Shown here one piece after another: positions 27,695-36,300 of a stretch of 64,000 nt of DNA. The position numbers were made by a program, and so were the translations under genes. The notes under the pieces are model-generated. The model did not search any database. It saw only the letters and a program-made list of their open reading frames with translations, and was not told the origin of the DNA. This stretch comes from Deinococcus aestuarii (lineage in GTDB: Bacteria; Deinococcota; Deinococci; Deinococcales; Deinococcaceae): NCBI RefSeq assembly GCF_018863415.1, contig NZ_JAHKSN010000006.1, forward strand, positions 62,001-126,000, in the 5' to 3' direction. Positions within the stretch are counted from its first letter, which is position 1, and each line of letters begins with the position of its first letter.

Positions 27695-27778
27695 TGCTCT
27701 GATCCCGCAGGGGGATCGGCGGATTGAAACAGTAAAAGGGTTAGAGAAGTGCCTTGCCCGCCTCTGTGCGGGCTTTTT
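27695..27778 (+). ncRNA. Solitary crRNA-like RNA (CreA/CreR-type candidate)
   Basis: Elements in order on the plus strand: a candidate -10 box TATGCT (27687-27692); the hairpin GATCCC-GCAGG-GGGATC (27701-27717); then GGC and GGATTGAAAC (27721-27730), identical to the 3' end of both CRISPR repeats; the guide-like stretch from AGTAAAAGGG (27731-27755); and the intrinsic terminator GCCCGC-CTCTGT-GCGGGC-TTTTT (27756-27778). The hairpin sequence differs from the repeats, but its place before the handle is the same, so Cas5d processing is plausible. There is no second repeat. Start and end are predictions. Confidence 0.75.
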
Positions 27779-27835
27779 CGTTTGGTCACCGAACCGTCCC
27801 ACTTGTTCTCAACGATGAGCATGACTCATCTCCTT

Positions 27836-30136
27836 TCAGAACGAGGTGTACGGGTCGTCGTTGAAGGCCGCGACGATGCCCAACTTGTCGTCGTACCTCG
27901 CCGTCAACGGCCACTGCCGGAGTTCGGGCGGGTCCACCCCGAGGCGCCGTGCCCGCTCCTCCAGCTCCGGGACGGGGGTCAGGAGGTGAGCGAGGGCCTT
28001 GGCCTGGTGCGCATAGAGGTTGATCGTGTAGCCCTGCAAGGCCCGCCAGGCGTCCCGGCTCTCGCTCTTGCTCCGGGCGTCGCGGATGGTGGCGAGCAGG
28101 GCGTCCACCCTCGCGGGGTCGTAGCTGCGGATGACGACGGGCACCATCTCGCCCTCGATCATCTGGAAGGCGGCGGCGACCTGCTCGAAGTAGAGTTCGG
28201 CGTGGGCCTTCTGGAAAGGCATCTCGCCCATGCCCACCCGGACCTGCGGCGCAGTCGAGACGTTGGCGTACACCTGACGAAAATAGGGGGCGAAGACGTT
28301 CGGGTCGTGCAGATTTGCGTTCCTCCCCAGCGCGATGCCCGCGAGGCTCTCGCGCACCTGATAGTCCCCCTGAGGCATCCGGTGGTCCTCGGGGCGGAAG
28401 ACGACGACGTGGCCGGTGTCGAGCTTGCCCTCGCGGTTGCAGCGCCCGGCGGCCTGAACGACGGCCTCCAGCGGGCCCATCGCGCGGTAGACGCGGGGAA
28501 AGTCCACGTCGATCCCCGCCTCGATGAGTTGGGTGGAGACGACGCGGCAGGGCAGGCCAGCGTCAAGCCGCTCCCGGATGGTCGCCAGCTCCCGCTTGCG
28601 GTGGACGGGGCACATGTTCGTCGAGAGGTGGAAGTGTCCCTCGTCGTTTCCAAGCAGTTCGAACAGGTCATGCGCGTGCTGCCGGGTGTTGACGATGCAC
28701 AGCACCTGCCCGTGCGTGAGCAGTTCGGCGGCGAGGGCAGGCCAGGCGGTTGGCTCCGTGAGGCGGAACTCGTACTCCACCCGGCGCAGGGCATCGAAGT
28801 AGTGGGCCGTGTCCGGCACGAGGTCGCGGATGTCCTTCAGGTCGGGAAAGCCCAGCCGCTCGTCCAATGCAGGCTGAGTGGCGGTGCACAGCACGACGCT
28901 GCAACGGGCGTATTTCACGAGGAAGCTGAGGGCGTCCAGGGTGGGACTGAGCAGGTGGGCGGGGAGGCTCTGCGCCTCGTCCAGCACGATGACGCTGCCG
29001 CTCAGGTTGTGCAGCCGCCGGAGTTGCGCGGTGCGGGTGCCGAACAGGGTTTCCTGAAACAGCCGGACGGTCGTGGTGACGATCACGGGCGCGTCCCAGT
29101 TCTCGGTCGCCAGCTCCGGGGCGCTCGTCTGGTTCTCCTGGCCTTCCGGCCTCTCTGTCACCTCCAGGTTGGAGTGGTGCTCCAACACCTTGAATTCGCC
29201 CTCCCGCTCCAGCACGTCGCGGAAGACCCGCGCCGTCTGGTCGATGATGGTGGTGAAGGGCACGGCGTAGACCACCCGGCGCAGGCGGCTCAAGTGCGCG
29301 TGCCGGAGGGCAAAGGCGAGCGAGGTCAGGGTTTTACCGCCCCCGGTCGGCATGGTGAGGCGGAAGAAGCCGGGGGGCAGTTCGGCGTTGGACAATGCGG
29401 CCGAGTACATCTCGCGTCGGAGAGCGTTGATGGGTTGAGGATCGCGCGTGTCCTGTGTGGCCTTCCGGTCTTGCTCGTCTTGTAGGCGCCCGAGAAGCAA
29501 TTCCATCTCGCCCTGTTCGGCGGCGTGCAGGTCACGCAGTTTGGCCTTGCTGGGACTGCCGTGCTCCTCCGTGTCCAGCCGGTCGGCGTCCACCAGGGCG
29601 CCCAGCAGCAGGCGGATCAGGAAGGCGCGCCCGGTACCCTCCAGGGGCAGATCGGGGAGTTCGCTGTTCAGGAGATCGCCCAGTTCAGGCATCTCGGCGA
29701 CGGCGAGGTCCAGAAGCCCAAGCACCTCTTCGACTTCCGCGTCGCTCAGGCGCTTGTTCAGGGCATCGACATCTTTCAAGCGCCCGTGGTGGTTGGCGAT
29801 CACGAACGGCAGTTCGCTCCGGTCCTCCCGGTCCATCGTCAGGAGGTGTTCGATCACCTTCGCCCCTGCGTCGCTGTGTGGCACCGGCTCCTCGACGAAA
29901 GCTTCCGGCTGTCCAGTTCGCGGATTCCATCTCAAGCGGTGCTTCTGAAACCTCTCGCGGTACTTGCCCAGGTCGTGCAGGTAGCCGGTGAGCCGCGCGT
30001 GGGGCAGGAGTTTCGGCACATCGACGTAGCGGACGTGATGTTCCAACCGAAGCGTCACCCCGATGACATGCGCTTTCAACGTCTGCCAGTTCGGGTTTTC
30101 CCGACTCGGGCTGTGGCCCATGAAGACGGGTGTCAC
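27836..30136 (-). CDS. cas3: Cas3, HD nuclease-helicase
   Basis: 766 aa. The HD domain (1-230) carries H54-D55 (GYLHDLGKYR), HSDAG near 87 and ANHHGR near 115. The SF2 helicase carries TMPTGGGKTLTSLAF (Walker A), VIVLDEAQSLPAHL, CTATQPALDERL, and the C-terminal motifs VSTQLIEAGIDVDFPRVYR and QAAGRCNREGK. It unwinds and degrades the non-target strand after Cascade binding. The first ATG (30136) overlaps the WYL gene stop; a second Met is five codons in. The gene has no intrinsic terminator at its end on this strand. Confidence 0.97.
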   Translation of the reverse strand: MTPVFMGHSPSRENPNWQTLKAHVIGVTLRLEHHVRYVDVPKLLPHARLTGYLHDLGKYRERFQKHRLRWNPRTGQPEAFVEEPVPHSDAGAKVIEHLLTMDREDRSELPFVIANHHGRLKDVDALNKRLSDAEVEEVLGLLDLAVAEMPELGDLLNSELPDLPLEGTGRAFLIRLLLGALVDADRLDTEEHGSPSKAKLRDLHAAEQGEMELLLGRLQDEQDRKATQDTRDPQPINALRREMYSAALSNAELPPGFFRLTMPTGGGKTLTSLAFALRHAHLSRLRRVVYAVPFTTIIDQTARVFRDVLEREGEFKVLEHHSNLEVTERPEGQENQTSAPELATENWDAPVIVTTTVRLFQETLFGTRTAQLRRLHNLSGSVIVLDEAQSLPAHLLSPTLDALSFLVKYARCSVVLCTATQPALDERLGFPDLKDIRDLVPDTAHYFDALRRVEYEFRLTEPTAWPALAAELLTHGQVLCIVNTRQHAHDLFELLGNDEGHFHLSTNMCPVHRKRELATIRERLDAGLPCRVVSTQLIEAGIDVDFPRVYRAMGPLEAVVQAAGRCNREGKLDTGHVVVFRPEDHRMPQGDYQVRESLAGIALGRNANLHDPNVFAPYFRQVYANVSTAPQVRVGMGEMPFQKAHAELYFEQVAAAFQMIEGEMVPVVIRSYDPARVDALLATIRDARSKSESRDAWRALQGYTINLYAHQAKALAHLLTPVPELEERARRLGVDPPELRQWPLTARYDDKLGIVAAFNDDPYTSF

Positions 30137-31188
30137 GCCGCCCCCCCTTCCGGGAATTGGGCAGGCTCTACCTCGGCGTTCTCGGCGGCGGCACGCAATT
30201 CGCGCTGCCAGTGCCCGCGCAGTTCGGGGGGGCCCAGCACCTGCACGCGCGGGCCCCAGCCCAGAATCCAGGGGAGCAGTTCACGGGGCAGGCCGGTGGC
30301 GTCCACGGGGGCCTGGACGGTGGTATCGATGGTGCCGTCGGGGTTGCGGAAGGGCTCGCTCAGTTGGGCGTACCCGCCTTCCAGGATGCGGTACGCCGCA
30401 TCGGGCCGGAAACGCAACCTCACGGTCATGGTGTGGTTGCCCTGGGCGCCGACCACACCCCAGGCCGAGTGCAGGAAGGCGGCGGGGTCAAAAGTCTCGA
30501 GGATAGCATAGCTCTGCTCGCGCAGCACACGCACGTTCTGCATCCGCGAAAGCTTGAAGGTCCGCACCGCATGGTGGTAGGTCGTCTCCTGGCCGATTAC
30601 GTACAGGTCGAGGTTGACCGGGTGCGCCTCGATGAGATACGTCTCGACGATGTTGGTTCTGAGCCGCCCGCTGCCCCCGGGTTTGCGGTACTCGAAGCGC
30701 AGAGGGTGGCCGTCCGCCCAGGCGCCGCCGACGTGTTCGAGATTCATACTCTCGCGGCTGCGGCGCTTGCCAATGTCCTCCATGCCGCGTCCGGCCACCT
30801 CCCGCACTCGCTCGGGGAGCCAGGCCGTGAGCTGCCGCAGGGCTTCTTGGTGGTGCAGACGGTTGCCCGGGGCACGGTGGTACATCAGTCGGGCGGCGGA
30901 ATACAGCGCAAGCAGGCTGACCGGGTGCAGGGTGGTGCGGTGGGTGCGTATCCGGTAGCGCGGCGGCCGGACGTTCAGGCACTCGAATTCCGGTTCCAGC
31001 CGCTCCAGGACCTCAAGGTCCCGTTGCACAGCACGCTCGATGCCGGGCCAGCCGTCACCGCCCACCAGCGCCCCCGGGTACAACCGCAGGGCGAGGTCTC
31101 GCACGCTGAATTGCCCCTCACGCAGTAGGGCAGCTAGGCGAAACAAGCGCTCAGCTTTGGGCAGGGTCTCCAGAACCCGGTGGGTCAT
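30133..31188 (-). CDS. WYL-domain transcriptional regulator of the cas operon
   Basis: 351 aa from the ATG at 31188; a start ten codons upstream is possible. An N-terminal winged helix (RLFRLAALLREGQFSVRDLALRLYPG..IERAVQRDLEVLE) is followed by a WYL domain (about 150-240: PLRFEYRKPGG..TYLIEAHPVNLDLYVIGQE..TFKLSRMQNVRVL) and a C-terminal extension (..ILGWGPRVQVLGPPELR). WYL proteins at the head of CRISPR operons usually repress or activate cas transcription in response to nucleic acid ligands. It overlaps cas3 by four bases, so it is co-expressed with the operon it probably controls. Confidence 0.9.
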   Translation of the reverse strand: MTHRVLETLPKAERLFRLAALLREGQFSVRDLALRLYPGALVGGDGWPGIERAVQRDLEVLERLEPEFECLNVRPPRYRIRTHRTTLHPVSLLALYSAARLMYHRAPGNRLHHQEALRQLTAWLPERVREVAGRGMEDIGKRRSRESMNLEHVGGAWADGHPLRFEYRKPGGSGRLRTNIVETYLIEAHPVNLDLYVIGQETTYHHAVRTFKLSRMQNVRVLREQSYAILETFDPAAFLHSAWGVVGAQGNHTMTVRLRFRPDAAYRILEGGYAQLSEPFRNPDGTIDTTVQAPVDATGLPRELLPWILGWGPRVQVLGPPELRGHWQRELRAAAENAEVEPAQFPEGGAA

Positions 31189-31246
31189 GACTACAGCATG
31201 CCCGCGAGGTGTCGGCAAGTTGTCGCGAAGTGATACGCGCGCTCGA

Positions 31247-32857
31247 TTATTCAGAAAAACTGAGCGATTCGTGCGCAGAACGCCAGTCCACCACCCAGGG
31301 GTCGAGACGGCCCTCGCAGAAGGTGTCGGCGTGTTCGGGGGGCGGCAGCAGCAGCGGTTCCCAGCACACCTCCGGCGAGAGGGTCAGCAGCGTGCCACTG
31401 CTCTGCACGGCGCCCGGCCAGCCCAGCACAGCGCGCAGCTCGGTCACCACGCGGCTCAGGGCTTGCCGACGCTGCCGCTCTCCGTTGCCGGGGAGGTCGA
31501 GGGCCTCCAGCACCCGCTCGGTGGCGGCGCTGCCCCGGTGGGCCACGAGAAAGGCCAGCAGCGACGCCGCCGGACGCACAGGGGACAGCTCGACCGACCG
31601 GCCGTTCATCTTCAGCCTCAGCGGACCGTCGGCGCTCAACCTCGCCGTCCAGACCCGGGACTGGGGCTGCCTGCCGACCAGGGTGAAGACCTCGGGGAAC
31701 ACCTGCGCTTCCAGATCGGTCCACCACGCTGGCGCCTCCAGGCGGCACAAAAGCTCGCCCGCCACGGCCTCCTCACCGCCCAGTCGGCACAGTTCGGCGC
31801 GCACGACCGTCTCGCGCCAGTCATCTTGGAGGCGAGCGTGGCGGGCCAGGGCCAGGAGATCGGCGGCGCTGTCCTGGTGGCCCAACCGGACGCTCAGGGC
31901 AGCCAGATCGATGTACAGCGGGTGGGGCATACCGTCGGGGACGCCCTCGTGGCGCAGGGCGTCGTGCAGACGGCTCAGCGCTTCGTCCAGGTGGCCGCGC
32001 AGCCGCATGACTTCGGCCGAGGAGCGCATTGCCATTACGCTGTCGGGAACGTTGTCCGAGGTGCGGATGGCCTGAGCATAGGCGTGTTCAGCCCGCGCCC
32101 ACTGGCCCCAGCGCAGGTATAACCCGCCCAGTCCCCGCCACGCGGTCGAGACGTGCCCGACCCCCTCGCCAGAGGTCCCCATCCGCACGGCCTCGCGCAG
32201 GGCCCGCTCGGCGGCCTCCAGGTCGCCCGTCCGCAGGCAGGCGATGCCCAAGTTCGCCAGGGTCAGGGTTAGCGCCCGGTCGTCGCCGCGCAACTCGGGC
32301 AGGGCGCGGGCCAGGATTTCCCGCGCCGCGCCCTCCTGTCCCGCACGGATGAGTGCCACTCCCCATTCCAGGCTGAGCAGGCCCCGGTCGCGCCGCCCGG
32401 AGATCCGGTACGCTTCCGCGAACGCCTCCGGCCATTCGGGGCGACCCAGCGCCTCCAGGGCGCAGGCGCGGAACCGGGCAGCCACCACGGCACTCCTTCC
32501 TTCTAAGCCACCCTCCAGGGCGGTCTCGGCCCAGCGCAGCGTAGCGGGCCAGCGGTTCTCGCGCGAGGCCCGGTATGCTTCAAAGGCAGGCCAGCGTCCA
32601 GGCGAATCGGCGTCTAGTACCTCGTCGGCCAGAGCCAGGTCGTTGGCCCGATAGGCCGTCCACAGCAGCGCCTCGGGCCAGTCATCCGCGAGGCGCACAT
32701 GGGGGGGCACACACCCGACCAGCGCCCGCAACATCTGCGCCTGGGCCCGCGACGCCACTTGCCGCGCCGCTTGGCGCACGTGCAGGGCCGCCGCCGCCCA
32801 TGCTTCCGCCAGCAACAGGACCTGCACATGCTCGAACACCTCAGAGGGCCGCCCCAT
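31247..32857 (-). CDS. TPR/BTAD-type transcriptional regulator
   Basis: 536 aa from the ATG at 32857 (MGRPSEVFEHVQVLLLAEAW). About 400 residues of helical TPR-like repeats (..GWGVALIRAGQEGAAREIL-like, LANLGIACLRTGDLEAAERALREAV, YAQAIRTSDNVPDS, RLHDALRHEGV..) precede a C-terminal winged helix (LKMNGRSVELSPVRPAASLLAFLV.., RRQALSRVVTELRAVLGW) as in BTAD/SARP-like regulators. It ends 58 bp before the WYL regulator start on the same strand. TAGACT seven bases before the ATG suggests a leaderless mRNA. The target genes are unknown; the cas operon is a candidate. Confidence 0.8.
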   Translation of the reverse strand: MGRPSEVFEHVQVLLLAEAWAAAALHVRQAARQVASRAQAQMLRALVGCVPPHVRLADDWPEALLWTAYRANDLALADEVLDADSPGRWPAFEAYRASRENRWPATLRWAETALEGGLEGRSAVVAARFRACALEALGRPEWPEAFAEAYRISGRRDRGLLSLEWGVALIRAGQEGAAREILARALPELRGDDRALTLTLANLGIACLRTGDLEAAERALREAVRMGTSGEGVGHVSTAWRGLGGLYLRWGQWARAEHAYAQAIRTSDNVPDSVMAMRSSAEVMRLRGHLDEALSRLHDALRHEGVPDGMPHPLYIDLAALSVRLGHQDSAADLLALARHARLQDDWRETVVRAELCRLGGEEAVAGELLCRLEAPAWWTDLEAQVFPEVFTLVGRQPQSRVWTARLSADGPLRLKMNGRSVELSPVRPAASLLAFLVAHRGSAATERVLEALDLPGNGERQRRQALSRVVTELRAVLGWPGAVQSSGTLLTLSPEVCWEPLLLPPPEHADTFCEGRLDPWVVDWRSAHESLSFSE

Positions 32858-32883
32858 CAGGGAAAGTCTAGAGTCACAAACCG

Positions 32884-32914
32884 AAAAAAACATCCGGCCA
32901 GGACGCCGGATGTT
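32884..32914 (-). terminator. Intrinsic terminator of the 41-aa gene
   Basis: On the minus strand AACATCCGGC, a 6-nt loop, GCCGGATGTT, then more T residues. A 10-bp stem followed by seven T (AAAAAAA at 32884-32890 on the plus strand). It ends transcription from the right before the TPR regulator gene. Confidence 0.9.
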
Positions 32915-32941
32915 CACGAGCTCACGAGCAGCGGCGGGGAG

Positions 32942-33067
32942 TCAGCCGCCGGTCGGCCGCGTGGGGTCCTCCTGCACCTGCTCCAGGGGCGTGTGCACCG
33001 ACCCACCGCATCGCATCGCTCCCGCCACGCCGAGAACCAACACCAGCATTGCCAGCAGTTTCCGCAT
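32942..33067 (-). CDS. 41-aa exported or membrane peptide
   Basis: ATG at 33067 with a strong GAGGAGGTCTG ribosome-binding site, TGA at 32942, and an intrinsic terminator 28 bp further on. It reads MRKLLAMLVLVLGVAGAM, a signal-like hydrophobic start, then a short hydrophilic tail (..VHTPLEQVQEDPTRPTGG) after RCGG. Complete expression signals support a real gene. It lies between the TPR regulator and the leader of CRISPR array 2. No family recognised. Confidence 0.65.
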   Translation of the reverse strand: MRKLLAMLVLVLGVAGAMRCGGSVHTPLEQVQEDPTRPTGG

Positions 33068-33198
33068 CAGACCTCCTCTGTCCAGGTGGGAAAAGCTCCC
33101 ACCGACACGGCACATGCGCCCTGGGGCGAAGTGCAGGCACAGGGTCGACTAGCAGCCCGACACTGGCCGTCGAGGCAGAAACGAAGCGGAAAGGAGAA

Positions 33199-33374
33199 CG
33201 CGAACACCCCGCGCCGATAAAAAGGGGGGGTGTTCGCGCAGGCAACGGTACTGGCCTGGAAAGCAAATATCGTTATGTCGTCAATGAGGGTAGGACGAAC
33301 ATCGGGGCTAACCTTCGAGGTTCGCGTAATCCGGTGGACAACTTGCGTCTAGGCCAGAATCCAAGCACACTACC
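33199..33374 (+). promoter_or_regulatory. Leader of CRISPR array 2
   Basis: It starts with a 12-bp inverted repeat (CGCGAACACCCC at 33199-33210 with 33227-33238), whose inner edge is 136 bp from the first repeat. GGTTCGCG (33319-33326) is exactly 48 bp from the first repeat and TGCGT follows 17 bp later. These match the leader of array 1 in sequence and distance. The rest is A/T-richer than the surroundings. Confidence 0.75.
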
Positions 33375-36300
33375 GTTGCAGCCTGCCCTCGGGCGGGCTG
33401 AGGATTGAAACTTCCCGGCGATGTTCTGGCTGCCAAGCAGGTAGCGTTGCAGCCTGCCCTCGGGCGGGCTGAGGATTGAAACCAAGACCGAGGAGGAAGC
33501 CCGACAGCGGTACGCGGTTGCAGCCTGCCCTCGGGCGGGCTGAGGATTGAAACACCCTCGACGCGAAGAACCTGAACGGTAAAACCCTGTTGCAGCCTGC
33601 CCTCGGGCGGGCTGAGGATTGAAACCGCCCTTCCCCCTTGCTCACCGTCGGCGACCTGATGTTGCAGCCTGCCCTCGGGCGGGCTGAGGATTGAAACTTC
33701 TGCACGGCGGCGGTGCGCTCGGCGTTGTCCCGTTGCAGCCTGCCCTCGGGCGGGCTGAGGATTGAAACTTATAGTAAAATGCGGCATGACCACAGAACCA
33801 CCAGTTGCAGCCTGCCCTCGGGCGGGCTGAGGATTGAAACGGGGCGATGATGAAGAGGGCGACGAGCACACCACAGTTGCAGCCTGCCCTCGGGCGGGCT
33901 GAGGATTGAAACGCGGCCATGACCTGCGCGTAGCTCTCCCGGATGGTTGCAGCCTGCCCTCGGGCGGGCTGAGGATTGAAACCCACATGGGTCCCCGAGG
34001 TCAGCAGGCCCGCCGCCGTTGCAGCCTGCCCTCGGGCGGGCTGAGGATTGAAACCACCGTCGGCGCGGAGACAACCACGGCTTCGAGTTGCAGCCTGCCC
34101 TCGGGCGGGCTGAGGATTGAAACGCATTCAGGCCGACACACCGACCGAACGCTGATGTTGCAGCCTGCCCTCGGGCGGGCTGAGGATTGAAACAGCGCGG
34201 CGTCCTTGAGGTCGGCGAGATCAAAGACGTTGCAGCCTGCCCTCGGGCGGGCTGAGGATTGAAACAGGCCGAGGTGGAGACCATCGGCGCTCAGCCCGCG
34301 TTGCAGCCTGCCCTCGGGCGGGCTGAGGATTGAAACCTCCGCCTCAAGGAGACGGCATGAACAGGCTCTACAGTTGCAGCCTGCCCTCGGGCGGGCTGAG
34401 GATTGAAACCTCGACGCGCACACGGGCGAGGAACTGACCGTCGTTGCAGCCTGCCCTCGGGCGGGCTGAGGATTGAAACACCCACTCGCCGAGCGCAGGG
34501 GCAAGGATCGGTGCGGTTGCAGCCTGCCCTCGGGCGGGCTGAGGATTGAAACACGCTCATCGAGACCCCACCAGTAGAGCTTGCCCGTTGCAGCCTGCCC
34601 TCGGGCGGGCTGAGGATTGAAACTTAAATTTATTGTAGATGTACGGCACCTTGTCGCGGGTTGCAGCCTGCCCTCGGGCGGGCTGAGGATTGAAACCCAG
34701 GCACGCAGGTCATCGCGGTGGCGCTGACGCGTTGCAGCCTGCCCTCGGGCGGGCTGAGGATTGAAACTTCTCGCACATCACCAACGGGCAGGGCTTCGGG
34801 GTTGCAGCCTGCCCTCGGGCGGGCTGAGGATTGAAACAGGCCGCCCGGGGTGAGCTGGAGGATGCCGGTCAGGTTGCAGCCTGCCCTCGGGCGGGCTGAG
34901 GATTGAAACACCGAGGACGCGGACTACGTGATCCTGCTGCGCCGTTGCAGCCTGCCCTCGGGCGGGCTGAGGATTGAAACTCGGTGACGCCGCCGACGTG
35001 ACCTACAAGCCCCGTTGCAGCCTGCCCTCGGGCGGGCTGAGGATTGAAACTCCAGGCGCGGCACGGTCTCGACACGACCACCGTCGTTGCAGCCTGCCCT
35101 CGGGCGGGCTGAGGATTGAAACACGTCGTCTGGCCGGTCGTGCTCACCCCCACACACGTTGCAGCCTGCCCTCGGGCGGGCTGAGGATTGAAACTCGAAC
35201 TCGCGTTGCGCGAGGGTCAGGTCGGCGGTGTTGCAGCCTGCCCTCGGGCGGGCTGAGGATTGAAACAAGAGCATCCTGAAGATCGGGAAGCGCCGAGAGG
35301 TGTTGCAGCCTGCCCTCGGGCGGGCTGAGGATTGAAACTTCAACCCATGCGCCGCCAGGGAATACACGCCTTGCGTTGCAGCCTGCCCTCGGGCGGGCTG
35401 AGGATTGAAACCACCTGCTCGGTCTTGCCAGTCCTGCCGTACAGGTGTTGCAGCCTGCCCTCGGGCGGGCTGAGGATTGAAACAGGGCGAAGCCGGAGAG
35501 GTTGCGGGCGAAGGTCTTCGTTGCAGCCTGCCCTCGGGCGGGCTGAGGATTGAAACCAGATCGCGCAGAACGGCAACAGCGGCCCCAGGGTTGCAGCCTG
35601 CCCTCGGGCGGGCTGAGGATTGAAACCTCTTCTGGATGCCTGCCGTGAACCGCGACCTGATGTTGCAGCCTGCCCTCGGGCGGGCTGAGGATTGAAACCA
35701 CGGGGGGGAAGCCGTCATCAACCGGGACGCCACGTTGCAGCCTGCCCTCGGGCGGGCTGAGGATTGAAACATGTTGCGGTGGACGAGGTTGATCAGGTAA
35801 TGCCAGTTGCAGCCTGCCCTCGGGCGGGCTGAGGATTGAAACCCCCCATGCTCAGATCACACCTGTACCTGACCACCGGTTGCAGCCTGCCCTCGGGCGG
35901 GCTGAGGATTGAAACCCCAGACCGAGGATGGCGTCGGCCAGGGTCTCTCGTTGCAGCCTGCCCTCGGGCGGGCTGAGGATTGAAACGTCTTCCTGGGCGA
36001 TCTCGTCGACCGGGGCCCCGACGTTGCAGCCTGCCCTCGGGCGGGCTGAGGATTGAAACACCCCGGGTCTGACAGGGCCTGCCGGGGAGGTCCGGGTTGC
36101 AGCCTGCCCTCGGGCGGGCTGAGGATTGAAACTGCCCGGGCGTGCCGTTGCGGTCCTCCCGGCAACGGTTGCAGCCTGCCCTCGGGCGGGCTGAGGATTG
36201 AAACCTCCTGGTCCTGGTGCTGGCGCTCGGGTTCTACCTGGTTGCAGCCTGCCCTCGGGCGGGCTGAGGATTGAAACCCGCCCATCGGGCAGGCGGATCA

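Noticed and set aside
22083..29485. Long plus-strand frames (up to 578 codons) opposite the cas genes
   Set aside because: They are shadows of high-GC coding sequence on the minus strand, with no ribosome-binding sites and no recognisable domains; the minus-strand proteins are clear Cas families.
31250..31262. TTC + AGAAAAACTG near the start of the WYL-cas3 unit as a second target of the crRNA-like guide
   Set aside because: Only six of the first seven positions match and none after that, in an A-rich stretch. Much weaker than the site at 27650, so not counted as evidence.
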